Source: JAXLYE01 sp046351595 (GTDB lineage Bacteria > Myxococcota_A > Polyangia > Palsa-1104 > JAEUJZ01). Taken from it: a DNA stretch of 64,000 nt. Under the pieces are notes generated by a model. The model saw only the letters and a program-made list of their open reading frames with translations. It had not been told where the DNA came from and ran no database searches. The stretch is from NCBI GenBank assembly GCA_046351595.1, contig JAXLYE010000005.1:186001-250000 (forward strand), in the 5' to 3' direction. The translations under genes and the position numbers were made by a program. Numbering within the stretch: the stretch's first letter is position 1; the number at the start of each line of letters is the position of its first letter. Below are positions 10,344 to 17,686 of the stretch, piece after piece.

Positions 10344-11417
10344 CTACTGCGCGGTGTTCAAGAGCACGCTGACCAGGCCGGTGCCGCCGGCCCCGTAGGC
10401 CGCGCTGACCGCGACGTCCGGCCGCTTGAGCGCGTCCCGGTCGAAGTCCGCGACCGCGATCGCCGACGGCCCGCGCGCCACCACCGCGCCCTGCGCCGGC
10501 CGGAAGCCGCCCTTGCCGTCATTCAACAGGAAGTACACCTGCGCGCTGTCGGGGTCCTGCGTGTCGATGGTGACGCCGTAGCGCTTGATGGTCACCGCGA
10601 GGTCGGGCCGGCCGTCGAGATCGAAGTCCGCGGCGGCGATGGCGTGCGGCGACAGGCCGAGCCTCAGGTAGGTCACGTTGGTGTCCAGGTCCGCGCCGCC
10701 CTTGCCCTTCCACAGCGCGATCTGCCCGGTGTCGTTGCAGGTCGCGGCCACGTCCTTCTTGCCGTCGCCGTCGAGGTCCGCGACCGCGACGCCGGCGAGC
10801 ACGCAGGGGGCGCGGTAGGTCTTCTTGGCGCCGCCGGCCTTGGACAGCGTCACCACCAGGTTGTCCTTGCCGGCGCCGGGCTGGCCGATGGCGACGACGT
10901 CGTCGCGCTGGTCCGCGTCCATGTCGGTGACCACGAGGGCGACCGGCTTCTCGAAGGGATCTTTGTTGTTCGTCGCGTTGGGGTCGTCGAAGGACGGCAC
11001 GCCGGCGCTCGGGCCCTTGTTGGGCGCGACCGCCAAGAGGTTCTGCGCATTGCTGAACAGGAACAGGTCGACCTTGCCGTCGCCGTCGAAGTTGCCGGTG
11101 GTGACGCCGCCGACGCCGCCGAACGGGATGCGCAGGGACGCCATGCCCGCGGTGTTGGTCTGGAAGCCGTTGCGGGTGCCGTTGCCCAGGTACAGGAGCA
11201 CCGCGCCCGTGGTCTCGGCCGCCACCGCGATGTCGAGCTTCTGGTCGCCGTTGACATCGGCCAGCGCCACGCCGCCGGGCCGCCCGAGCTCGTTGCCCGT
11301 GAGGTTCATCGGGTTCTCGAAGGTGCCGTCGCCCTTGCCGTAAAGAAGGGTCAGCGTGCTGGAGTCGCGGTTGGTCACCACGGCGTCGGTCTTGCCGTCG
11401 CCGTCCAGGTCCGTGTC
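10344..11417 (-). pseudogene. C-terminal half of split IPT/FG-GAP lipoprotein
   Basis: This fragment encodes about 357 residues of FG-GAP/VCBS-like repeats with calcium-loop motifs (DLDGDGKTDAVV, DVNGDQKLDIAV, DLDGDGKKDVAA, DFDLDGRPDLAV). It begins in the middle of a repeat. Upstream of GTG 11384/11381 the frame continues as DTDLDGDGKTDA and then leaves the repeat pattern, with no ATG before an in-frame stop near 11456. The missing N-terminus lies at 16264-17061, and the two pieces join in frame at GAC (11417-11415 and 16272-16270) to give AVADTDLDGDGKTD and a lipoprotein of about 620 residues. It may still be translated from a GTG, but it has lost its export signal. Confidence 0.9.
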
Positions 11418-11440
11418 AAGGACCTTCTTTCCGGTCGTCG
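11400..11440. other. Left attachment junction (attL) of integrated element
   Basis: Host FG-GAP sequence meets element sequence at GTC 11415-11417. A dyad GGTC (11408-11411) / GACC (11421-11424) surrounds the core. The host side continues as FG-GAP codons; the element side breaks the repeat. The exact crossover dinucleotide within GTC cannot be fixed by eye. Confidence 0.75.
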
Positions 11441-11700
11441 GTGATGGCCTTAACTAAGCGTGGGGTGTAGTCGGTAGGATGGGCAGGATTCATGTGAGGC
11501 TAAGCACGAAGCTGGCGGAATCGTGGCGTCTATGAGGACGGTAAAATGGACGCGAAGAGCCCGGCGAAGAGCTTTGTCAGCGCACGCTCACTGCGCGGGC
11601 GGACATCTGAGCCAAGCTCAAGTCCTCCTAGAGCGCTGCTTCCCAACGACAAAGCCTCTTCACACTCTCTTCTTAATCTGGGGTGTGGTGGGCACTGGAA
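11418..11700. other. Left end of element, no gene seen
   Basis: About 280 bases between the left junction and the first element gene. A short open frame on the plus strand (11523-11783) has no ribosome site, overlaps the end of the minus-strand gene and has no recognisable features, so it is not called. Transcripts of the minus-strand gene at 11701-12114 would run through here into the host fragment. Confidence 0.4.
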
Positions 11701-12114
11701 CTAGAGTATCTCAAACTTGGGTTTATATGCGTCAGCCCCCAAGGGGTCGGAAAGGTCTCTTAATTTTGTGCCTACAACCCTAACTTTGCACACGTTGTCA
11801 TTCCAATCTCTGAACATCCAAATATCGCCCTTATGATCTACACCTTGATTCGCTGAACGCCTAAACTCAAACTCAAAATTTGCAAACTGACCATCTCTCC
11901 TACCTTTACATTCAACAACCCATTGTTCGCCGATGTCACTCCAAAACAGAGCTTTCCAATCATTATGATGTGGCGTGGTTGCTCCCTTCGGTCGATGGAT
12001 AAAGTCGGGGTTCCCTACTCCCCACGTAAACCCTTTTTTGACTGAATCGAGGCTAGCCTCCCATAGTGAACCATCCCAGGTTTTGTATTGTACCCATTCA
12101 ACTATTTGAGCCAT
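11701..12114 (-). CDS. Hypothetical protein of the integrated element
   Basis: A 137-residue protein rich in Trp, Phe and charged residues (MAQIVEWVQYKTWDG at the start; DIGEQWVVECKGR in the middle). No signal peptide, membrane segment or known domain is recognised. The gene is AT-rich relative to the host, which supports acquisition. A plausible promoter (-35 TTGACA, -10 GAAAAT) lies about 60-90 bases upstream and AGGA precedes the start by 11 bases. It is read toward the left junction, so it could drive the orphaned host fragment and the two genes after it. Confidence 0.68.
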   Translation of the reverse strand: MAQIVEWVQYKTWDGSLWEASLDSVKKGFTWGVGNPDFIHRPKGATTPHHNDWKALFWSDIGEQWVVECKGRRDGQFANFEFEFRRSANQGVDHKGDIWMFRDWNDNVCKVRVVGTKLRDLSDPLGADAYKPKFEIL

Positions 12115-12176
12115 CGTGGTTATGATCCTTTCTAGTAGCTCACTTACATGCGCAGAATCTTATACTGCGTGATTTG

Positions 12177-12205
12177 ATTTTCCCCCAGACGCGCCTCAGT
12201 GTCAA
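12177..12205 (-). promoter_or_regulatory. Predicted promoter of the 11701-12114 gene
   Basis: On the minus strand TTGACA (12205-12200) and GAAAAT (12182-12177) are separated by 17 bases and face the gene starting at 12114. The -35 box is a perfect match; the -10 box matches four of six positions. Confidence 0.45.
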
Positions 12206-12248
12206 GGCTTCATAAATGTACAAGACTGGCGCAGTTTCGTTCGTTCCG

Positions 12249-12268
12249 ACTGAAGTTCGTACTTCAGT
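12249..12268. promoter_or_regulatory. Inverted repeat between divergent element genes
   Basis: ACTGAAG (12249-12255), loop TTCGTA and CTTCAGT (12262-12268) form a perfect 7-bp dyad. It lies in the 403-base gap 12115-12517 between divergent genes, about 45 bases upstream of the minus-strand -35 box. It could be an operator or an RNA hairpin. Apart from this dyad and the promoter, nothing else was recognised in the gap. Confidence 0.45.
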
Positions 12269-12517
12269 TGTCGTGTACCCGCATCAGAGAGGGCCATGTG
12301 CCTGAGGCTCCGCGAGCCCGCTCTCCTGCGTGCTCAGATTGGCAGTGGCTTTCCCTGCAAGATCAGCGCCTTGGATGAGGACTCTAGATTAGCCATCCCC
12401 GTCGGTCACTGCATGCTACGCTGAAGGCAATTTTGTCTTTGGGGCAAGCACCTTGCTCATGTAGCGCCGCTCTACGGTTCCGGGCCGAGCAAGCTGCGCC
12501 CTGCATAGGAAGTATCG

Positions 12518-13216
12518 ATGGCAGAGAATAGACCCATCTACACATGGAAAGAGATTATCGCGCAGCTGCGCGCTGCGGGCCTTGACGCCACCATCAAGGT
12601 CCCTGTTGTCAGCATCGGGCATCCGCTCGACGCTGGGATGGGTCAGCTGGACTCGACGCCCGAAGAGCAGCGGCCACAGTACGCGCGTACTATCGACGAG
12701 AGGCTCGCGTGCCTCGTCGTAGTATGCGGAGACTTGTACCATGTAACACTCTACGAGTATGCAGCGGCGCAGCTAGCTCAAGCCCCGAAGCCCGAGGTAC
12801 TTGACCGGGAAGATGGGCCGGTGCGCAAACGGGAGAGCGGCTCATGGTGGCTGACGCGCCTTGTTGCAGACCATCCCAGCCTTATCCTCGGCGGTGCAGC
12901 AGTCGCCGGTGCCTTATTTGGTGCCGCCTGCGTTCCAAAGAAGAAGCGAGGCGAGGCGGCGGCGAACGGTGGTGGCCTTGGCCTGGCCGTCGGCCTCGCG
13001 ATGGTCGCCGTTGAGACTGCAAACACATCGCCGAGAGTATCGGAGGTTGCGCAGGGGCTTTTTGCCACGCTGACGATGATAGGCGTAGGGGGGAGACTGA
13101 CCACGCGAGTCATCAGGCCTGCGTCGCGCGCCAGTTCCTCGTCTGCTGCGGGCACTTCGCCCAAGGCGCAGACGACGGCAAAGAAAAAGAAAGCTAGCCA
13201 CGGCCTTCCCATCTAA
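12518..13216 (+). CDS. Predicted membrane protein of the element, unknown function
   Basis: A 232-residue protein with a soluble N-terminus of about 110 residues (starting MAENRPIYTWKEIIAQLRAA), then two or three hydrophobic segments (about 120-139, 151-168 and possibly 178-193) and a Ser/Ala/Lys-rich tail. AGGA 7 bases before ATG supports the start. The soluble-domain-plus-hairpin layout resembles small membrane effectors, but no family is recognised and no function is claimed. It is followed after 37 bases by the ribbon-helix-helix-like gene, so both may be one transcript. It is a candidate cargo gene. Confidence 0.72.
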   Translation: MAENRPIYTWKEIIAQLRAAGLDATIKVPVVSIGHPLDAGMGQLDSTPEEQRPQYARTIDERLACLVVVCGDLYHVTLYEYAAAQLAQAPKPEVLDREDGPVRKRESGSWWLTRLVADHPSLILGGAAVAGALFGAACVPKKKRGEAAANGGGLGLAVGLAMVAVETANTSPRVSEVAQGLFATLTMIGVGGRLTTRVIRPASRASSSSAAGTSPKAQTTAKKKKASHGLPI

Positions 13217-13253
13217 CTCGCTGCGCGCCCCGACGGCGCGAAGGTCTGGTGCG

Positions 13254-13850
13254 ATGTCCACCCGCGCGATGCCCCCCCCACCGCTGCCAAACGATGGCCA
13301 CGCCAAAGCAGGTAAGGTCATCGTCCTACCCGCAACGCGTCCGTCCGCCTCTTCCCCACCAGCAGAGCAGTCTGCACGCAATGAATCGCAGCGTGCGCCG
13401 CAAAGGGTCGCAGCACAAGATTCCGGCGCTTCTGGGACGTCCACATCTGGACGTCCAATGGACGTCCACAGTGACGTCCAACAGACGTCCACGATGTCGT
13501 CGTCGCTGATTCCAGCGTCGGACATCGGCAGCGACGAAGCTGCGCTGGCCATTTCGCCGCCCGCTGGACGTCAGATGGACGTCCAAACCGCCGCAGCGCA
13601 GACTGCGATCAGCAGCGCGCGTAATGCACGCAGTACCAAGCTCCAGGGCAAGGCTAAAGACAAGAAGCGCAAGAAGACCGATCTTGATGAGCGCGGTCGC
13701 TTTCGGCACACCGTTCGCCTTGAGCCGAAGATTGAACGCAAGCTGCAAGCGGTGGCCGAGATCCTGGGCGTAGACATGAGCGCGGCGATTGCGGTCTGTA
13801 TCTCAGTCCATCATCACCGGCTCACCAAGTCTAGTAGTGGGGATGGGTAG
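13254..13850 (+). CDS. Ribbon-helix-helix-like protein of the element
   Basis: A 198-residue protein. The first 130 residues are Ser/Ala/Pro/Gln-rich and probably disordered, followed by a Lys-rich patch (KAKDKKRKKTD). The C-terminal part (about 150-190) fits a ribbon-helix-helix: a strand HTVRLEP, helix KIERKLQAVAEILG, then a turn and helix MSAAIAVCISVHHHRL. RHH proteins repress plasmid genes or bind centromere repeats. The gene itself contains seven copies of a TGGACGTCCA-type palindrome (13434-13585), a plausible binding array. An alternative is that the N-terminal repeat reading (MDVHSDVQ and MDVQ) only reflects those DNA sites. Confidence 0.65.
   Translation: MSTRAMPPPPLPNDGHAKAGKVIVLPATRPSASSPPAEQSARNESQRAPQRVAAQDSGASGTSTSGRPMDVHSDVQQTSTMSSSLIPASDIGSDEAALAISPPAGRQMDVQTAAAQTAISSARNARSTKLQGKAKDKKRKKTDLDERGRFRHTVRLEPKIERKLQAVAEILGVDMSAAIAVCISVHHHRLTKSSSGDG
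13434..13585. repeat. Seven TGGACGTCCA-type palindromes inside a coding region
   Basis: Copies are GGGACGTCCA 13434-13443, TGGACGTCCA 13448-13457 and 13459-13468, TGACGTCCA 13472-13480, AGACGTCCA 13483-13491, TGGACGTCA 13565-13573 and TGGACGTCCA 13576-13585. Most neighbours are 11-14 bases apart, close to one DNA turn, so bound proteins would sit on one face. Phased palindromes are typical of operators, iterons or plasmid centromeres. Confidence 0.8.
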
Positions 13851-13884
13851 GCGCGGGGGAAGGTAGGCTGGTTTGCAGCGCTGG

Positions 13885-14271
13885 CTATGCCGCAGACTTG
13901 ATTCTGGCCGGCGACTGGATCCCGGCTTGTTCTAAGCGAGCCTTGGATAGCGACTGGCGTGCGGCGGCGGCAGTCGGGAAGTAGCGCCAGCACACAGCCT
14001 CTTCGCGCAAGGACAACTCGGCCACGGCGAATCGCTCCCGCGCCATGCCGCGCACCCACTCGACAGCCGCGTACAGCACGCCGTCACCACGCCGCAGAGC
14101 AAGCAGCCGCCAGATCGGCCAGCGCCCCGTGCAGAACCGTCGCAGCAAGTCATGCGCTGCGCGCTCCTGCGGGTCGGCGAGGTAGAGCACCGCGACGACC
14201 GTTGGGGCCTTACGGCGGGGTGAGGACAGGCGGCCTCGTGGAACAGTTGCACTCGGGACATGACACGGCAT
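13885..14271 (-). CDS. Hypothetical protein of the element
   Basis: A 128-residue protein, Arg/Ala-rich, with no signal peptide or known domain. The core reads like a folded soluble protein (GDGVLYAAVEWVRGMARERF). The start is well supported: GGAGGA lies 5 bases before ATG 14271. An 8-bp inverted repeat (14287-14322) lies just upstream of that ribosome site. It stands between the RHH-like and HTH genes and is read opposite to both. Function is unknown. Confidence 0.6.
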   Translation of the reverse strand: MPCHVPSATVPRGRLSSPRRKAPTVVAVLYLADPQERAAHDLLRRFCTGRWPIWRLLALRRGDGVLYAAVEWVRGMARERFAVAELSLREEAVCWRYFPTAAAARQSLSKARLEQAGIQSPARIKSAA

Positions 14272-14286
14272 AGTCTTCCTCCGTTC

Positions 14287-14322
14287 GAGTCAGACGCTCG
14301 CTTACCGGCAGTGGTCTGACTC
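14287..14322. promoter_or_regulatory. 8-bp inverted repeat in the leader of the 13885-14271 gene
   Basis: GAGTCAGA (14287-14294) and TCTGACTC (14315-14322) are exact complements around a 20-base spacer. In the minus-strand transcript the hairpin would end about 4 bases before the GGAGGA ribosome site, so it could act as an operator or translational switch. Confidence 0.5.
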
Positions 14323-14331
14323 GGGCAGTGA

Positions 14332-14362
14332 GGCCACCCGGTTCGCGCTGGGTGGCCTTTTT
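14332..14362 (+). terminator. Rho-independent terminator upstream of the HTH gene
   Basis: GGCCACCC (14332-14339) and GGGTGGCC (14350-14357) form a perfect stem with a 10-base loop, followed by TTTTT on the plus strand. It would stop plus-strand transcripts coming from the RHH-like gene or an antisense RNA of the 13885-14271 gene, and insulate the HTH regulator. Confidence 0.75.
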
Positions 14363-14396
14363 GATTGTTGGGCTCGGTGCCCGACCCCGATGTACT

Positions 14397-14410
14397 ACAA
14401 GTCGATTTGT
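14397..14410. promoter_or_regulatory. Possible operator before the HTH regulator
   Basis: ACAAGTCGATTTGT is a near-perfect 14-bp palindrome (one mismatched pair), 31 bases before the GTG start of the HTH gene and followed by an AT-rich stretch suited to a promoter. Autoregulation by the HTH protein is an inference. Confidence 0.4.
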
Positions 14411-14440
14411 ATGTGTTGAATATTTTTTGGTCTTTACTGT

Positions 14441-15007
14441 GTGAAATTCTTGTCAACTAGAGCCATCCTGCGCGTCGTGCTACCGACTCGCGTGGTCCGC
14501 GGTCGAAAGAATCCCCTGCACCTGGGCTTTGCTGATCGTCTGTGCCGAGCGCGCAAAGACGCCGAGCTGTCGCACGCCGCACTGGCCAGGGCTGCCGGGC
14601 TGGCCAGCCGAACCACAACGGCCATCCTTGAAAACGGCGATAGCGTGCCACGGATCGATACCGTCGCTCGCCTCGCCGCCGCCCTCAGTCTGTCGCCGAG
14701 CTACTTGGCATTCGGTCTCGGCCCACTGTCTCAGGGGGATCAGGCGGGCCAGCCTGCGGGTCTCCCGGATCGACTCCTCGCAGCACGGCAATTGCGCGGG
14801 CTATCGCGGCTCCAGCTTGGTCAGCAGTCGGGCACATCGCACACGCTGGTGCGAATGACTGAGACTGGCACCACGATTCCGAACCTGGCCAAGCTAGAGG
14901 CGCTGGCCAAGGCGCTCGCCGTGTCGCCGGCTTGGCTAGCCTTTGGGCTCGACCCGATGGAGCCAGCTCGGCGTTCGCGGACCGAAGTAAGCAGCGCAGC
15001 CTCGTAG
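14441..15007 (+). CDS. XRE-family regulator with two HTH domains
   Basis: A 188-residue protein with two consecutive Cro/C1-type helix-turn-helix domains: about residues 29-95 (DRLCRARKDAELSHAALARA, ending SYLAFGLGP) and about 108-175 (DRLLAARQLRGLSRLQLGQQ, ending AWLAFGLDP). The shared ending shows an internal duplication. Such proteins act as repressors in phages and integrative elements, so control of the recombinase or cargo is likely. The start is GTG without a clear ribosome site, so the first 25 residues are uncertain. It converges with the recombinase gene, 15 bases away. Confidence 0.85.
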   Translation: MKFLSTRAILRVVLPTRVVRGRKNPLHLGFADRLCRARKDAELSHAALARAAGLASRTTTAILENGDSVPRIDTVARLAAALSLSPSYLAFGLGPLSQGDQAGQPAGLPDRLLAARQLRGLSRLQLGQQSGTSHTLVRMTETGTTIPNLAKLEALAKALAVSPAWLAFGLDPMEPARRSRTEVSSAAS

Positions 15008-15022
15008 AACACTGCGCGTCGC

Positions 15023-16210
15023 CTATGCTGGCGCGTAGTAGGAATCGAAGCGACCGTCGAGTAACTGCTGCACCTGCGCTGGCCACCAATGGATATGACC
15101 ACGCGGAGTCGTGTAGCCAGCCTCAGACAACAGCCGCGCCAGCGCCGGCAACGAAGGCCGCTCGAAGGGCTCAGCAGGGGCGTCGGTGTCGTGCTGCACC
15201 TCCAATCGCTCGATCACGTTCTGCAAGAAGCGCCGAGGGGTCAGCAGCTTCTTTTCGTCGCAGCGCAGCAGCAGGCCGCGGACGTTGCGCTCGGTGAACT
15301 GGCGACCTTTGAGGGGTATCCAGCCTTGTTCATTGAGGATCGAGGCGATTTGTCGATGCGTGTGTCCGCGACCGCGTAGCTCGACGATGCGGGTTTTCAC
15401 TTCTTCGTCGGTGTGCGGGCGCTCGTTGATCGGGCGCGGGCTGATGTGGCTCAGGCGCAGACGGAGGTTGTAGATCAGGCTCTTGGTCCATCGCTGGCCC
15501 TGCGGCGGTGGTGTTCCGGCGGCGTTCAGACGGTTGGCCATCTCGGTGATGCCGACGCCTTCGAGTGCCCACGTCTTCAGCTTGGCAATCACGGCCTGTT
15601 CTTCGTCATCCTCGACGAGAATCTTCATGCGCGGATGGTCGGGCGCGGGAATCGCCTTCTTGCCGTAGGGCACTTTGCCAAAGTGATAGCCGCTGTCACG
15701 AATGTGGCGGATGGCTTCGCGCGTGCGCTCGCCAGTCGCTTCGCGTTCCATTTGCGCAAAGACCAGCAAGATATTGATGAGCGCGCGGCCCAGCGCGGAA
15801 TCGAGCCGTATCGCTTCGCGTATCGCGACAAGCTCTTTCTCTCCCGATTTGAAATAGCGTTCATACAGCTCGCAGAAATGCACGATCGACCGAGAGAGCC
15901 GATCAAACTTCAGCACAACGAGCACATCTGCACTGCGCTCCAACACATCGAGCGCGTCTTGCAGTCCGGGCCGCTGGTCCTTGCCTCCCGACATCACGTC
16001 TTTGCAGATACGAACGAGCTTTAGCCCGTGCAGCGAGCAGTACGTCTCAATCGCGCTCTGCTGCGCCTCCAGCGACAGCCCATCCATCGCCTGCATGTCG
16101 GTCGAGACGCGCACGTACCCAACCGCTCGACGCTGTACAAGCTCACTACCTTGCGGTGACTGCTGCGACCGCTGTGCGTTCGATCTGTAGACCCCTCTGA
16201 CACTCCGCAT
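15023..16210 (-). CDS. Serine site-specific recombinase (integrase)
   Basis: A 395-residue serine recombinase. The N-terminal resolvase domain has YVRVST with catalytic Ser36, Arg-rich motif KFDRLSRS near residue 100 and the ARIN-type helix SALGRALINILLVFAQMERE. A recombinase domain follows (HFGKVPYGKK, EMANRLNAAGTPPPQGQRW, RQIASILNEQGW). It is shorter than many phage integrases and lacks an obvious Cys zinc cluster. GGAGG lies 9 bases before ATG 16210. The start is 53 bases from the deduced right junction, as expected for an integrase next to its att site. It is codirectional with the interrupted host operon and could be expressed by read-through from it. Confidence 0.93.
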   Translation of the reverse strand: MRSVRGVYRSNAQRSQQSPQGSELVQRRAVGYVRVSTDMQAMDGLSLEAQQSAIETYCSLHGLKLVRICKDVMSGGKDQRPGLQDALDVLERSADVLVVLKFDRLSRSIVHFCELYERYFKSGEKELVAIREAIRLDSALGRALINILLVFAQMEREATGERTREAIRHIRDSGYHFGKVPYGKKAIPAPDHPRMKILVEDDEEQAVIAKLKTWALEGVGITEMANRLNAAGTPPPQGQRWTKSLIYNLRLRLSHISPRPINERPHTDEEVKTRIVELRGRGHTHRQIASILNEQGWIPLKGRQFTERNVRGLLLRCDEKKLLTPRRFLQNVIERLEVQHDTDAPAEPFERPSLPALARLLSEAGYTTPRGHIHWWPAQVQQLLDGRFDSYYAPA

Positions 16211-16244
16211 GACTCAAACCTCCGTCGTGAAATGTGGCGCTACG

Positions 16245-16285
16245 GAGGCACTTCGTAATTTGGTCAGGCGTCCGCGACCGCGAGC
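16245..16285. other. Right attachment junction (attR) of integrated element
   Basis: Element sequence meets host sequence at GTC 16270-16272, inside a dyad GGTC (16262-16265) / GACC (16276-16279). On the minus strand the host frame reads AVAD and is then ended by an element-supplied Ala and stop. Confidence 0.75.
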
Positions 16286-17061
16286 GAGAAGGCGGCGCTG
16301 GTGTTGGCCGGCAGCTTGACCTCGGGCTTGACGTCGACGGAGAACAGCGAGGCGAAGTAGCGGAAGGCGGCGGCCAGCGTGCCCTTCTGGCCGTCCGGGT
16401 TGGTGATCACCACGTCGGCGGGGCCGAGCATCCCGGGGCGCGCCGGGGTGCTGGCCACAAGCTCGGTGCCCGAGCGCCACTCGATCACCGGCGCCGCGAC
16501 GTTCCCGAACAGGACCTTGGCGCCCTGCTTGAAGCCGCTGCCGCCAAGCGTCACCACGGTGCCGCCGCTCGTCGGCCCGCTCGTCGGCGTAAGGCTGATC
16601 GGCTGCAGCGACGTCGTCGGATCCACCGGCGGGCACGGCAGCGGATCGCCGGGCGCGCAGGCGTGCGGCGACAGCACGAGGTCCAGCGCCTGCTTGAGCC
16701 CGGGCGAGATCGGCACCTGCAGCTGCCCGCTCGCCGATGCCATGCCCGCGCGCGTGCCGAACGCCGCGATCGTCAGCGTGCCCGCGACCGGCTGCCCGAG
16801 CGCCACCGGCAGGTAGGCCGGCAGGCTGGGCACGTCGCGGCTGAAGCGGTGCGTGACCCCGGCGCCGCTCAGATCGAGCTGCACGTTGTCGACCTGGACG
16901 TCGCCCTCGCCGATAAGGCGCAGGCTCAGGCAGGTGCCCTCGACCTCCGCGCACGGATCGGCAGGGCTGCAGCCGCCGAGCGGAGCCAGCGACAGCAGCA
17001 GGGCCGCGGTCAGCGCAGAGCCCGGGAGGCAGCGACGCAGCTTTGGCACACGCACCGTCAT
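16264..17061 (-). pseudogene. N-terminal half of split IPT/FG-GAP lipoprotein
   Basis: This half encodes 265 residues: a type II signal peptide with lipobox LGGC, a beta-rich domain and an IPT/TIG domain (about 150-240, with ISLTPTSGPTSGGTVVTLGG). It ends FSLAVADA followed by a stop. The Ala and stop come from the inserted element. The natural continuation is the FG-GAP fragment at 10344-11417. GGAG lies 8 bases before ATG 17061, which overlaps the upstream stop (ATGA), so translation is coupled to the TPR gene. A truncated lipoprotein may still be made and anchored. Confidence 0.9.
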
Positions 17062-17588
17062 GGGACTTGCTCCAGGCGCAGGACCGGATCGGCCTTGCGC
17101 GTAAGGACCACGGCCGCCGTCGTCACCGCGGCCACCGCCACCACCCCCGAGACCAGCGCCACCCAGAAGCCGGCGCGCTTGTAGATCGGCCGGCTCTCGC
17201 CGCCGCCGCCGGGACCGCCCGAGAAGTTGAGCGCGCCGCTGGTGTCGCTCTCCAGGTTGCGCTCCTTCTGGATCTTCTCGATCAGCGCCTGCGCCTGGTC
17301 GCGCTCCTTGGGGTCGCGCACCAGCAGCTGGAACATCTCGAGGTGGCGGATCGCCTGATCCGGCCGCTTCGAGCGCTGGTACGCCATCGCGATGTTGTAG
17401 AGGAAGTCCGGCAGCGGCTCCTCGCGGAAGCCGGCCTGGAACGAGTCGATGGCGGCGTCGTACTTGCCCTCGCCGTAGCGCTGCGTGCCCGTCTCGAAGA
17501 GCTGCTGCGCCTTCTGGCGATCGGCGTGGGCGAGGGAAGGCAGCACCGCGAAGAGCGCGATGCACAGGACCAGAGCACCGTTGCGCAT
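17058..17588 (-). CDS. Exported TPR protein with C-terminal membrane helix
   Basis: A 176-residue protein with signal peptide MRNGALVLCIALFAVLPSLA, two TPR-like units (residues about 25-110, including GKYDAAIDSFQAGFREEP and LYNIAMAYQRSKRPDQAIRH), a Gly-rich linker and a C-terminal membrane helix (about 140-162). Small TPR proteins of this build are common next to myxobacterial kinases. It lies between the PEGA kinase and the split lipoprotein and overlaps the latter by 4 bases. Confidence 0.85.
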   Translation of the reverse strand: MRNGALVLCIALFAVLPSLAHADRQKAQQLFETGTQRYGEGKYDAAIDSFQAGFREEPLPDFLYNIAMAYQRSKRPDQAIRHLEMFQLLVRDPKERDQAQALIEKIQKERNLESDTSGALNFSGGPGGGGESRPIYKRAGFWVALVSGVVAVAAVTTAAVVLTRKADPVLRLEQVP

Positions 17589-17686
17589 GAGACCTCAGGG
17601 GACCCCGGCCCGCGTCGTCGGGCAGGGGATCTCGGGCAAGAGCTTATCAGCTCCGTCGCTGTGGTCGCAATGTGGGGCGGGCCGGC

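Larger units (their letters stand above)
11415..16272. mobile_element. 4,855-bp element integrated by a serine recombinase
   Basis: Both ends share GTC and interrupt one FG-GAP repeat codon for codon. Joining the outer sides restores AVAD-TDLDGDGKTD in frame. The element encodes a serine recombinase at its right end, a double-HTH regulator, a ribbon-helix-helix-like protein and three unknown proteins. Composition differs from the host: bases 11761-11880 contain 47 G/C of 120, against well above two thirds in neighbouring host genes. All four deduced att half-site pairings keep a GGTC...GACC dyad around the core. No transposase, relaxase, capsid or replication initiator is seen, so it is a small integrative element or satellite of unknown transfer mode. 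Confidence 0.88.

Noticed and set aside
11523..11783. 86-residue plus-strand protein at the left end of the element
   Set aside because: No ribosome site, overlaps the 3' end of a better supported minus-strand gene, and shows no recognisable features.
15023..16210. Resolvase of a Tn3-type transposon
   Set aside because: The protein has a recombinase domain after the catalytic domain, no transposase or terminal inverted repeats are present, and the junctions fit site-specific integration at a shared GTC.
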